Positions 36,883-46,170 of a stretch of 64,000 nucleotides of DNA are shown one piece after another. Numbering within the stretch: position 1 is the first letter of the stretch; each line of letters starts with the position of its first letter. The DNA comes from Candidatus Krumholzibacteriia bacterium (GTDB taxonomy: Bacteria; Krumholzibacteriota; Krumholzibacteriia; LZORAL124-64-63). The stretch is from the NCBI GenBank assembly GCA_024763215.1, contig JANTFX010000001.1, forward strand, positions 91,816-155,815. Direction: 5' to 3'. Under the pieces are notes generated by a model. That model was not told where the DNA came from and did no database searches. It worked only from the letters and a program-made list of their open reading frames with translations. Both the position numbers and the translations under genes were made by a program.

Positions 36883-39576
36883 ATGAGTGACATGAGGGTC
36901 TATTTTTTCGGTGAAGGTTCTGCCGACGGCCGCGCTGACATGCGGGATCTGCTGGGTGGCAAGGGGGCCAATCTGGCTGAGATGACGAACCTCGGCATCC
37001 CCGTTCCGCCCGGTTTCACTATCACCACGGCCGAGTGCATCGCCTTCCAGGACAGCCAGAGCCTCAGTGCTCAACTCCAGGAGGATGTGCGTGGAGCCGT
37101 GGCCAGGGTCGAAGACATCATGGGCAAGAAGTTCGGCTCGGCCGAGGATCCCCTGCTGTTTTCGGTGCGCTCGGGGGCGCGGGTTTCCATGCCCGGCATG
37201 ATGGATACGGTTTTGAACCTGGGGCTCAATGACGAGACGGTCAAGGGCCTGGCCAAGGTCAGCGGCAACGAGCGATTCAGCTACGACTGTTACCGCCGTC
37301 TGGTGCAGATGTACGGTGACGTGGTCATGGGGGTTTCCGGCGAAGTCTTCGAGCACGCCATCGACGAGATCAAGGCCAAGCGGGGGGTCGCCCTGGATAC
37401 CGATCTGACGGTGGCCGACCTGCAGGAATTGATCGCCACCTTCAAGGCCCTGGTGGCCGAGCACAGCGGCAAGCCGTTCCCCACCGATCCCTGGGAGCAG
37501 CTGTGGGGCGGGATCGAGGCCGTGTTCCGGAGCTGGAACGTGGAGCGCGCCATCGAGTACCGGCGCATCAACCACATCCCGAGCGACTGGGGGACGGCCG
37601 TCAACGTCCAGACCATGGTCTTCGGGAACATGGGCGAAACCTCGGCCACGGGCGTGGCCTTCACCCGTGATCCTTCCACCGGGGAGCGGGAGTTCTACGG
37701 CGAGTTTCTCATCAATGCCCAGGGCGAGGATGTGGTCGCGGGTATCCGCACCCCGCAACAGTTGAACAACCACGGCCGGGAGAAGCTGCCGGCCGGCAAC
37801 GCGGCCAAGGACCTGCCGACCCTCGAGGAGGCCATGCCCGAGGCGTATGCGACCCTGCTGGAGATCCGTGAGAAGCTGGAGCAGCATTACCACAACATGC
37901 AGGACATCGAGTTCACAATCCAGAACGGTAAGCTGTGGATGCTGCAGACCCGCAACGGCAAGCGCACCGGTGTGGCCGCCATCCGCATCGCGGCCGAGAT
38001 GTTCGACGAGAAGCTGGTCGGCAAGGAGGAGGCCCTGCTGCTGGTCGAACCCGAGCACCTGGACCAGATGCTTCACGACCAGATCGATCCCGCGGCCAAG
38101 CTGGAGATCCTCGGCACCGGCCTGCCCGCCTCACCCGGCGCCGCCCAGGGCGAGATCGCCTTCAGCGCCGAGGATGCCGTGAAGGCCGCGGCCGCGGGGC
38201 ACAAGGTCCTGCTGGTGCGTCGGGAGACGAGCCCCGAGGACATCGCCGGGATGAACGTGGCCGAGGGCATCCTGACCAGCCGGGGCGGGATGACCAGCCA
38301 CGCGGCGGTCGTGGCCCGCGGCATGGGCAAGCCCTGCGTCGCCGGTTGCGGGGACCTGTTCGTCGACGGCGCCGAGGGTGTCATGACCATCGGGGGCCAG
38401 AGTTTCCGGGCCGGGGACAAGCTGACCATCAACGGCACGACCGGGGCCGTGATCAAGGGGGCCCCGGCCCTGGTGCCTCCCCATCTGGACGACCCCAACC
38501 TGGTGACCGTCATGGCCTGGGCCGACGAAATGCGCCGCCTGAAGGTGCGCACCAACGCCGACACCCCGGCCGACGCCCGGCAGGCGCGCGAATTCGGCGC
38601 CCAGGGCATCGGCCTGTGCCGGACCGAGCATATGTTCTTCGGCGAGGACCGCATCATGAAGATGCGCGAGATGATCCTGGCCGACAACGTGGAGGCCCGC
38701 CGGGCGGCCCTGGTGCAGATCAAGCCCATGCAGCAGGCCGACTTCGCCGGGATCTTCGCGGCCATGGACGGACTGCCGGTGACCATCCGCCTGCTGGATC
38801 CGCCCCTGCACGAATTCCTGCCCCAGCAGCCGGACGATATCGCGGCCCTGGCCGCAAAGACCGGCGTGAGCATCGAGGCCATCGAGCGCAAGATCGAATC
38901 CCTGCACGAGATGAACCCCATGCTCGGGCACCGTGGCTGCCGTCTGGGACTGACCTATCCCGAGATCTACGAGATGCAGGTCGAGGCCATCATCGGAGCG
39001 GCCTGCGCCGTCAAGAAGGACGGGGTGGATGTCCGGCCCGAGATCATGATCCCCTTGACCGGCGCGCGGCGCGAGCTGGCCGACCTGCGGAAGATGACCC
39101 TCGAGGTCGCTGAGCGGGTCATGGCGGAGCAGGGGCAGCAGGTCGAGTTCCTGGTCGGGACCATGATCGAGATTCCCCGGGCCGCCCTGCTGGCGGACCA
39201 GATGGCCCTGGAGGCCGACTTCTTCAGCTTCGGCACCAACGATCTGACCCAGATGACCTTCGGGTACAGCCGCGACGATGCGGGGGTGTTCCTGCCCGAT
39301 TACGTCAAGTGGGGGATCCTGCCCGCGGACCCCTTCCAGAAACTGGATACCGAAGGGGTGGGCCAGCTCGTGGAGATGGCCTGCCGCAAGGGCCGGCAAA
39401 CCAATCCGGAGATCCACCTGGGGATCTGCGGCGAGCATGGCGGCGAACCCAGCTCCGTGGCCTTCTGCCACCGGACCGGGCTGGATTACGTCAGCTGCTC
39501 GCCCTTCCGGGTGCCCATCGCCCGCCTGGCGGCCGCCCAGGTCGTGGCCCGGGAACGCCTGGCCGGGTCCAGGTAG
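36883..39576 (+). CDS. ppdK: Pyruvate, phosphate dikinase
   Basis: LLGGKGANLAEMTNLGIPVPPGFTITT; LTSRGGMTSHAAVVARGMGKPCVAG; GLCRTEHMFF; SFGTNDLTQMTFGYSRDD. Confidence 0.97.
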   Translation: MSDMRVYFFGEGSADGRADMRDLLGGKGANLAEMTNLGIPVPPGFTITTAECIAFQDSQSLSAQLQEDVRGAVARVEDIMGKKFGSAEDPLLFSVRSGARVSMPGMMDTVLNLGLNDETVKGLAKVSGNERFSYDCYRRLVQMYGDVVMGVSGEVFEHAIDEIKAKRGVALDTDLTVADLQELIATFKALVAEHSGKPFPTDPWEQLWGGIEAVFRSWNVERAIEYRRINHIPSDWGTAVNVQTMVFGNMGETSATGVAFTRDPSTGEREFYGEFLINAQGEDVVAGIRTPQQLNNHGREKLPAGNAAKDLPTLEEAMPEAYATLLEIREKLEQHYHNMQDIEFTIQNGKLWMLQTRNGKRTGVAAIRIAAEMFDEKLVGKEEALLLVEPEHLDQMLHDQIDPAAKLEILGTGLPASPGAAQGEIAFSAEDAVKAAAAGHKVLLVRRETSPEDIAGMNVAEGILTSRGGMTSHAAVVARGMGKPCVAGCGDLFVDGAEGVMTIGGQSFRAGDKLTINGTTGAVIKGAPALVPPHLDDPNLVTVMAWADEMRRLKVRTNADTPADARQAREFGAQGIGLCRTEHMFFGEDRIMKMREMILADNVEARRAALVQIKPMQQADFAGIFAAMDGLPVTIRLLDPPLHEFLPQQPDDIAALAAKTGVSIEAIERKIESLHEMNPMLGHRGCRLGLTYPEIYEMQVEAIIGAACAVKKDGVDVRPEIMIPLTGARRELADLRKMTLEVAERVMAEQGQQVEFLVGTMIEIPRAALLADQMALEADFFSFGTNDLTQMTFGYSRDDAGVFLPDYVKWGILPADPFQKLDTEGVGQLVEMACRKGRQTNPEIHLGICGEHGGEPSSVAFCHRTGLDYVSCSPFRVPIARLAAAQVVARERLAGSR

Positions 39577-39582
39577 GCCGCC

Positions 39583-41910
39583 GTGTCCCTGCACTGGTCC
39601 CTGGCGACCTGGTTGTGGCCCCTGCTGCTGATCCTGGCGGTAGGGGCCGCCGTCTTTGCGGTGGTGGTCTATCGGCGCACCGATCCTCCACCGGGAGCGG
39701 GGGTTCGCCGGCTCCTGACCTGGTTGCGAGCAGGGGCCCTGTTCTGCCTGGTCCTGGCCGTGGGAGGGCCCTTCCTGGCGGTGGTCCGCACACGGGTGGA
39801 ACCTCCCGAGTTGGTGGTTCTGGTGGAGGACTCGGCCAGCATGGCCATCACGGACGCGGGCCGGGATCCGTCCGGCTCGGAACGTTCCCGCTGGCAACGC
39901 TCCCTCGACATCTGCGGCCTGCTGGCTGAATTCGCGCGGGACAGGCAGCCCCCCGTCCGGCCGGTTTTCCTGCGTGGGAACGGGTTCTCCGGGCCCGAGG
40001 AATTCCGGCCCGGGGACGGGGCCCTGGACGGCCCCTCACGGCTGGGAACCGATCTGGACGCCTTCGTCCGCAAGGCGCGAACCCTGCGCCGGGGGCGGCC
40101 GATAGGCGCGGTGGTTCTGATCAGCGATGGTGATCAGACCGACGCCCAGCGCGGCGGTTCCGGCAGCCACGATGCGCGGCGTGGTCCCGGTTTGCCTGCC
40201 GGGCGTTTCTTCACGGTGGGGGTCGGGGACCCGCAGGGCCCTGTGGACCGGCTGATCACCGACGTCCGCTACCCCAAGGTGGTCCACCGCGGCGACGAGG
40301 TGCAGATCGATTGCGTGGTGGAGCAACGTTTCCATACCGCCGCTCCCGGCGACAGCTTGACCCTGACGTTGGCCGGTCCCGAGGGGATCCTGGCCCGGGT
40401 GGATCTTCCCGATTCCGGCGGCACCATGCCGGCGTCGTTGTCCTTTCTGGCCGACCAAGAAGGATCCCAGATCTACGAGCTAGGGGTCACCCCCCTGGTC
40501 AACGAGCGTTTCCCGGCCAACAACGAAGTGTCCCTGGGCATCACCGTCCGCAAGGAACGGGCACGTCTGCTCCTGCTGGCTGCGGCCCCCCGTTGGGACG
40601 GCCGCTTCCTGGCGCAGGCTGCCCTGAAGGAATCACGGTTGGTTCTGGAGGTCGCGTATTCCACACCGCAGGGACTGGTTCTTGCTGACAGTCTGACGGC
40701 GTGGCGCCTGCCCGGGACCGCCGCTGGCTGGTCAGACTACGATGGCCTCATCCTGGAATACGCTTCCTGGCCCGACTCCCTGACCACGGAGCAGGGGGCC
40801 GCCTTGCTGGAGGCCGTCCGCAGGGGTATGGGGGTGCTGATGCTGCCGGGGCCCGGCTACCGGGGGCAGGGGAGCCCCTGCACGATCTTGCCCCGGCCCT
40901 GGCGCCGGCTCCTGCCCGTGACGCTTCGGGCGCGTGCGTGGCTCACCGGTGATTTCTTCCTGACGCCCCTGGCGGGTAGCAGGGGGCACCCCGTGCTGGC
41001 GGGGGTAACCCAGGCCGCCGGTCTCCGGAACCAGAGCGCGGAGGGCGGGCTGGCCGGGATGCCGCCCCAGCAGGCGGTGATCCCCGTGGAAGCGGATTCG
41101 GCGGCCACGGTGCTCCTCTCATGCCGGTCCCGGCAGGGGGAAAGCTGGCCGGTGCTGGTGTTGAGGAAATCCGGCCAGGGCAGGGTCGCCTGGTTCGGCG
41201 GTGACGCCCTGTGGCGGACCGCCTTCCGGGAGGCGGCCGTCGGCCTGGAACCGGGTGGTCGGGAACAGCCGGGACGCCGCCTGCTGCGGAACCTGCTGGT
41301 CTGGCTGGGCACCGGCGAGGAAACCGGCGGGTTGAGGCTGCAGGGGGATCTTCCCCTGGCGGTGGCCGGGCAGCCCCTGGCGCTGCGGGGCGTGTGGCAG
41401 GATATGCGGGGGCAGCCCGTGGGTTCGGGCCGGGTGGCCCTGGCCCTGTCACCGGTGGCTCCCGGCGGCCAGGCCGCCGCGGACACCGCGGGCGTGCGGA
41501 CCTTCACCGCGGGCGCTCCGGATCCGGATACCGGGGAATTCCAGTTCCGGATTCCGCCCCTGGCCGCCGGCCGTTACCGGTTGCAGATGGTGGGTCAGGG
41601 GGCAGCCAAGGCCGAGAGCCGGCCCTTGACCCTGGTTGTCGATTCCCGTTCCCCGGAAGACCGGCAGGTCCGGCTCGACCGCAGGGCGCTGGTTCAGATG
41701 GCGGCGGCGGCCGGCGGCCGGTATGTCAGCGGGGCGGATTCCTCCCAGGTGGCATCCCTGCTGGCCGACCTGGACGGTCTGGACTGGCGGGGCACGCGGC
41801 AACAGGTGCGCTCCCGATACGACCCGGCCGCCGGGCTGCCGTTTCTGGCTGTGGTGGTGCTGCTGCTGGGCGTGGAATGGTATCTTCGCCGCCGTCACGG
41901 GTTGCTGTAG
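39583..41910 (+). CDS. Membrane protein with VWA-like domain
   Basis: Two N-terminal TM segments; PPELVVLVEDSASMAITD...IGAVVLISDGDQTDAQ; C-terminal TM ending in RRRHGLL. Confidence 0.7.
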   Translation: MSLHWSLATWLWPLLLILAVGAAVFAVVVYRRTDPPPGAGVRRLLTWLRAGALFCLVLAVGGPFLAVVRTRVEPPELVVLVEDSASMAITDAGRDPSGSERSRWQRSLDICGLLAEFARDRQPPVRPVFLRGNGFSGPEEFRPGDGALDGPSRLGTDLDAFVRKARTLRRGRPIGAVVLISDGDQTDAQRGGSGSHDARRGPGLPAGRFFTVGVGDPQGPVDRLITDVRYPKVVHRGDEVQIDCVVEQRFHTAAPGDSLTLTLAGPEGILARVDLPDSGGTMPASLSFLADQEGSQIYELGVTPLVNERFPANNEVSLGITVRKERARLLLLAAAPRWDGRFLAQAALKESRLVLEVAYSTPQGLVLADSLTAWRLPGTAAGWSDYDGLILEYASWPDSLTTEQGAALLEAVRRGMGVLMLPGPGYRGQGSPCTILPRPWRRLLPVTLRARAWLTGDFFLTPLAGSRGHPVLAGVTQAAGLRNQSAEGGLAGMPPQQAVIPVEADSAATVLLSCRSRQGESWPVLVLRKSGQGRVAWFGGDALWRTAFREAAVGLEPGGREQPGRRLLRNLLVWLGTGEETGGLRLQGDLPLAVAGQPLALRGVWQDMRGQPVGSGRVALALSPVAPGGQAAADTAGVRTFTAGAPDPDTGEFQFRIPPLAAGRYRLQMVGQGAAKAESRPLTLVVDSRSPEDRQVRLDRRALVQMAAAAGGRYVSGADSSQVASLLADLDGLDWRGTRQQVRSRYDPAAGLPFLAVVVLLLGVEWYLRRRHGLL

Positions 41911-41940
41911 AATCCCCTCCTGACCGACCTCCCGGAATGC

Positions 41941-43674
41941 GTGCGGTTCGTGCGCCGGATTTTCCTGCTTTGCCTGTTCCTGTGGCCGCTGTGGCGGGTC
42001 CCCTGCTCCCGGTGCCAGGTGGTCCTGAATGAGATCTTGCCCGACCCCGAAGGCAGCGATGCGGGGCGGGAATTCGTGGAAATCTACAACCGGAGTCCCC
42101 GGGCCGTATCCCTGGCCGGGGTCGGTTTCCAGTTTGCCAACGGGGCCGACGATCCTTCCTGGCTGACCCGGTGGACCGGTGCGGCCGGTGACTCGCTGGC
42201 CGCCGGGGGATGGTTCCTGCTGGCCGATCACAACTGGCAGGGGGAAGCTGCTCCGGATGCCCAGTGCCGCCTGGGGTTGCAGAACGGGCCGGATGCCGTG
42301 CGGCTCGTGCGCGGGGACACGATCCTGGATCTGGTCGGATACGGGCCGTTGACCGAGGGGTCCTTCTATGAGGGCAACCCCGCGTCGGTGGCCCCCGGCC
42401 TCGCCCTGGCCAGGCGTCCGGACGGGAGCGACACCGGAGACAACGCCGCCGATTTCCGCCTCGTCGCCCCGACTCCGGGGCAGGCCAATTTCCTGGACTA
42501 CAAGCTTGATCTGGAGGCCTGGAGGTGCGAGCCGCCCCATGCCGACCGGCCGGGTCGGATACTCAATGTCCACGCCACCCTGCTCAATTCCGGCCTGCGC
42601 GACCTTACGGCCGGCCACCTGCTCCTGGAGTGTGAAGCCAGACTGGACGAGGCCGAGGTCACCGACCTGGTTTCCGGCCGCGAGGTGAACCTCCAGTGGG
42701 AGATCACAACCGCCGGTTTCGGCCGTCATCCCCTGACCATCCTGTGCCCGCTGCCGGAAACGGGCGACACCCTGGCGGTCGGTCTTGGCGCCCTGCAGGT
42801 GGGAGGAGGGGGGCTGGTCCTGAACGAGGTGCAACCCGCTCCGGCCGATGGGCAGGGGGAGTGGATCGAGGTGGCCAACGGGACGGGTCAGGCCCTCGAT
42901 CTGGAATCTTTCTCCATCAGGGATGAGGACGGGGATTGGCGGCCCTTGCCTGAGCATCGCCTTCTGTCCGGGCAACTGGTGGCGGTGGCCCAGGACTCGG
43001 CTGCCCTGCGGGGCTGGATCCGGGACAATGCCGACCATCATGATCCGGCTCTGTTTGCTTGTGGCCAGGGAGAAGCCCTGGTGCTGGGCTGCCGATCCTG
43101 GCCCGCCCTCAACAATGCTCCCCCGGCCGGCAGGGCGTTCGCCGACCGCTTCTACCTGGCCGACAGCTGCGGTGTGGTCGTGGACCACCTGACCCTCGGT
43201 CCTGGTTGCGGGAGCTGGGACGGGGTGCCCATCCCCGACCGCGGTCAATCCCTGGAACGGGTCGCATCATCCGCTGCCGACTCGATGGTTTCCCACTGGA
43301 TTCCCTGTTCCCTCGGGTCCGGGGGGACGCCCGGATGCCCCAACAGCTTCACCGCCCCGCCTGCGCCCGGGCCCGGCCTGGGCGTCACGAGCAGGATCCT
43401 CGACCGCCGGGCGGGGCCCACATCCCTGGGCCTTTCCCTGATGGTCCCGGAGCAGGGGACCGGCTTCCGGATGCTGATATTCGACCTGTGGGGCCAAAGG
43501 GTGCGGCTCGTTGGCGGGGACGACCTGGGGCCGGGACTGCGCATCCGCTACTGGACCGGGGATGACGACGAGGGGAGGCCGGTCTCCGCCGGCGGATACA
43601 TCCTTGTCGGGGAGGTCACCGGTCCAGGCGGCCAGATCCGGTCCCGCGAGCGGCTCGTGGTGGGGGTGCGGTGA
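41941..43674 (+). CDS. Secreted lamin-tail-domain (LTD) protein with FlgD-like C-terminus
   Basis: VVLNEILPDPEGSDAGREFVEIYNRSPRAVSLAGVGFQFANGA and second LVLNEVQPAPADGQGEWIEVANGTGQALDLESFSIRD; C-terminal FRMLIFDLWGQRVRLVGG...AGGYILVGEV. Confidence 0.75.
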   Translation: MRFVRRIFLLCLFLWPLWRVPCSRCQVVLNEILPDPEGSDAGREFVEIYNRSPRAVSLAGVGFQFANGADDPSWLTRWTGAAGDSLAAGGWFLLADHNWQGEAAPDAQCRLGLQNGPDAVRLVRGDTILDLVGYGPLTEGSFYEGNPASVAPGLALARRPDGSDTGDNAADFRLVAPTPGQANFLDYKLDLEAWRCEPPHADRPGRILNVHATLLNSGLRDLTAGHLLLECEARLDEAEVTDLVSGREVNLQWEITTAGFGRHPLTILCPLPETGDTLAVGLGALQVGGGGLVLNEVQPAPADGQGEWIEVANGTGQALDLESFSIRDEDGDWRPLPEHRLLSGQLVAVAQDSAALRGWIRDNADHHDPALFACGQGEALVLGCRSWPALNNAPPAGRAFADRFYLADSCGVVVDHLTLGPGCGSWDGVPIPDRGQSLERVASSAADSMVSHWIPCSLGSGGTPGCPNSFTAPPAPGPGLGVTSRILDRRAGPTSLGLSLMVPEQGTGFRMLIFDLWGQRVRLVGGDDLGPGLRIRYWTGDDDEGRPVSAGGYILVGEVTGPGGQIRSRERLVVGVR

Positions 43675-44498
43675 ACGTGGGGTGCAGAAGGGGCCCCCTG
43701 CTTCCTGCGGCGGTTTGCCTGGCGTTGTCGGCGGTGATCCTGGCGGGTCAGGCTACTGCGGGGTTCCCCGACCTGACCGATGGCTGGCTCCATGCGCCGG
43801 GGGGGATCGCCGCCGGGAATGATGTCGCCGGCGGAGGGTCCTGGGTCGCCGCCGGCCAGGGCCTCCTGTACGGATTGCCGGAGCTGCCGCAGCGCTACCT
43901 GGCCCTGGGCGTGGCGGGCCGGAACTGGTCCCGGACATGGCGCCTGCGTCTGGACTTCCAGCAGAGCGGCCAGGGTCTGTTCGAGGATGCCTGGTGCGGC
44001 GGAGAAATGGCGGTGGGCGGCACCCGGGGCCTGGGGTTGGTCTTCTCGCGCCGCAGCCTGCTGGTGGCGGGCCGTGCCGGATCCGTCTGCAAGAGCGCTG
44101 TGATGCACGGTTTCGTGGGCGTGGGCGGGATCACGAGCCCGGGGGTTCGCCTGGATGTGTACCTCCCCCTCTGGGCTGATGCGGAGGCAGACATCCCGCC
44201 GCCGGGCCATCAGCGTCTGCTGGACCTGCAGCTGAGCCAGGATAACGGGAGCCTTTGCGTGCGGCTGGCCAGGGACCGCCGGGATGTCCCCAGGCTGGAT
44301 TGTGAAGTGCTGTGGGGCGATTCCGCACCCCTTGCGCTGACCCTGCGCCTGCAGCCCGGGACCGGGACGGTGGGGCCGGGGATCCGCCTGGGACGCCCGG
44401 GAATGCTCCTGATGACCTCGCACCTGGTGCATCCGGTCCTGGGCATCACCCACCGGCTGATGGTGGTGCTGGGGAGGTGGCAGGGATGCCGCCTGTGA
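43671..44498 (+). CDS. Predicted exported/outer-membrane protein of unknown function
   Basis: Signal peptide; alternating amphipathic beta-like segments; GTGA overlap with LTD gene. Confidence 0.55.
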   Translation: MNVGCRRGPLLPAAVCLALSAVILAGQATAGFPDLTDGWLHAPGGIAAGNDVAGGGSWVAAGQGLLYGLPELPQRYLALGVAGRNWSRTWRLRLDFQQSGQGLFEDAWCGGEMAVGGTRGLGLVFSRRSLLVAGRAGSVCKSAVMHGFVGVGGITSPGVRLDVYLPLWADAEADIPPPGHQRLLDLQLSQDNGSLCVRLARDRRDVPRLDCEVLWGDSAPLALTLRLQPGTGTVGPGIRLGRPGMLLMTSHLVHPVLGITHRLMVVLGRWQGCRL

Positions 44499-46075
44499 TC
44501 CGGTTCCTGGCAGGCTTCTGTTGTGCCCTGGTCGCCTGCTTGGCCTGGGGGGCCGAAGATACGGGCGGGGCTGCTCCGGACACGACCCTCACGCCGGACA
44601 CCGGCGAGTTCGAGGAGGCCCTGTCCGAGCTTGAGGATGCGGGCAGCCCCCTGGCTGGTGAGCGCCTGCAGGAAATCCTTGCCGATGTTCCCGCGCCGGG
44701 CCACGGCACCGTCCTGTGGCGGCAGACACTGCAGGCGGGGTGCCTGCCTCCAGGATATCTGAAGCTAGATTTCACCCGGGACAGCCTGCTCGGCAAGGTC
44801 CGCAGCAGCCGCGAAGGATGCCGGCAGGGCCGGTGGCGGGGAAGCTTTTCCTGGTCCGGGGGCGGAATCCGTTTGTGGGCGGGTGACGTGGCCATGGCGC
44901 ATGGTTTCGGGCTGCTGTCCGCCCGGCCGGGGCGCACCGCTTCACCGACGGCGGACCGTTCCCTGGGGCCCGGCACCAAATGTTTGCAGGCCTGGCCCTA
45001 CGCGCCCTCGGGGTCCGCCCTGCGGGGTGTGGGCGTTCACCTGGAAAAGGGAGGCCTGGCCCTGGACACCCTCGCCGGTGCCCGGGCCGGGCCATTGCCG
45101 GGCCCAGCACCTTCGTATCGGCTGTTGCGGCTGTCCTGTGGAGAAGATGACGGTGGGCCGGCCCTGGCGCTACTGGGACTATGGGGAGGGCCGCAGCCTG
45201 GTTTCAGCCTGGCGGCCGCAAGCGGGCCCGGCCGGATCGAAGCTGCGTGTGAAGCGGCGGCGGGTGCCCCTTCCACCGATGGCCCAGGGTCCAGGTCATT
45301 CATGGGCCGGGTGGCGTTGCGCGGTTTCCTGCCCGCCAAGGTGGAAGGGGCCGCCGCGTGGTCCTGCGGAGGTCAGCCATCGCCCCTTGCGCAACGGCCG
45401 GCGGTGCTCAGCGGTTGGGAAGGCAGGGGATGGGCGCTCAGATCGGTAGCCCGGCCGGTCCGGGGCATGACCTTGAATTGCCTGGTGGCGGGTGCGGAAG
45501 AGGCAGACCCCACCGGCACGCAGCTCTCCCGGCGCGGGCTGGTGGAGTTCATGGCCGGCTTCGTGCCTTCACCCGGCTGGCGGGGAAGCCTGCGCTGGCG
45601 CGACCGGCGGGACGGGGGCGAAGCCGTTTCCCCGCGCTACCCCTGGCAGCCGGTGTTGGCCGCGGAGACGGAACATGAGATCACCACCGCTGCGGTCCTG
45701 ACCTGGACCGGGGCCGGAGCCCGGGTCCGCACCTCGGTGCGTTCACGGGATACGGCCGCAGCGGGTGAAGGGGCCGCCCGCTACCTCTGGACGGTTTCCG
45801 GCCGGTGGCTCACGGACAACCGGTGGCGATTGCGCGCAAGCTGGGGCACGGCCTGGGGTGATGAGACCGATCTGGTCAGTGTCCTGAGCCCCCTGCGGGG
45901 GTACGTGATACCACGGCACTGGTCACGGTGGCGGCAGGAATGGATGATCGGGGCGGGGCGGGAGATCGGCTCTTGGCGTTTGCAAGCGGGGATCGCCGTC
46001 CGGGATCCCGCCCCCTCTTCTGCGCCCCGAAAGATGGCGGTGCAGGGCTGGCTGGAGGCCTCGGCACACTGGTAG
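44486..46075 (+). CDS. Predicted outer-membrane beta-barrel-like protein of unknown function
   Basis: Signal peptide (PPVIRFLAGFCCALVACLAWGAED); IRLWAGDVAMAHGFGLLSARPGR resembles barrels found downstream of HhH/ComEA-like N-termini in FCB bacteria; 13-bp overlap with the previous ORF. Confidence 0.55.
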   Translation: MPPVIRFLAGFCCALVACLAWGAEDTGGAAPDTTLTPDTGEFEEALSELEDAGSPLAGERLQEILADVPAPGHGTVLWRQTLQAGCLPPGYLKLDFTRDSLLGKVRSSREGCRQGRWRGSFSWSGGGIRLWAGDVAMAHGFGLLSARPGRTASPTADRSLGPGTKCLQAWPYAPSGSALRGVGVHLEKGGLALDTLAGARAGPLPGPAPSYRLLRLSCGEDDGGPALALLGLWGGPQPGFSLAAASGPGRIEAACEAAAGAPSTDGPGSRSFMGRVALRGFLPAKVEGAAAWSCGGQPSPLAQRPAVLSGWEGRGWALRSVARPVRGMTLNCLVAGAEEADPTGTQLSRRGLVEFMAGFVPSPGWRGSLRWRDRRDGGEAVSPRYPWQPVLAAETEHEITTAAVLTWTGAGARVRTSVRSRDTAAAGEGAARYLWTVSGRWLTDNRWRLRASWGTAWGDETDLVSVLSPLRGYVIPRHWSRWRQEWMIGAGREIGSWRLQAGIAVRDPAPSSAPRKMAVQGWLEASAHW

Positions 46076-46170
46076 GACCATCAGGGGCGGGCTCCTTATC
46101 GCCTTAAAGGTCAAAGGAATACCGCCGATAGAGGGGAGACCGAAGGCGCTCTACAACACCAGGAGGACTT

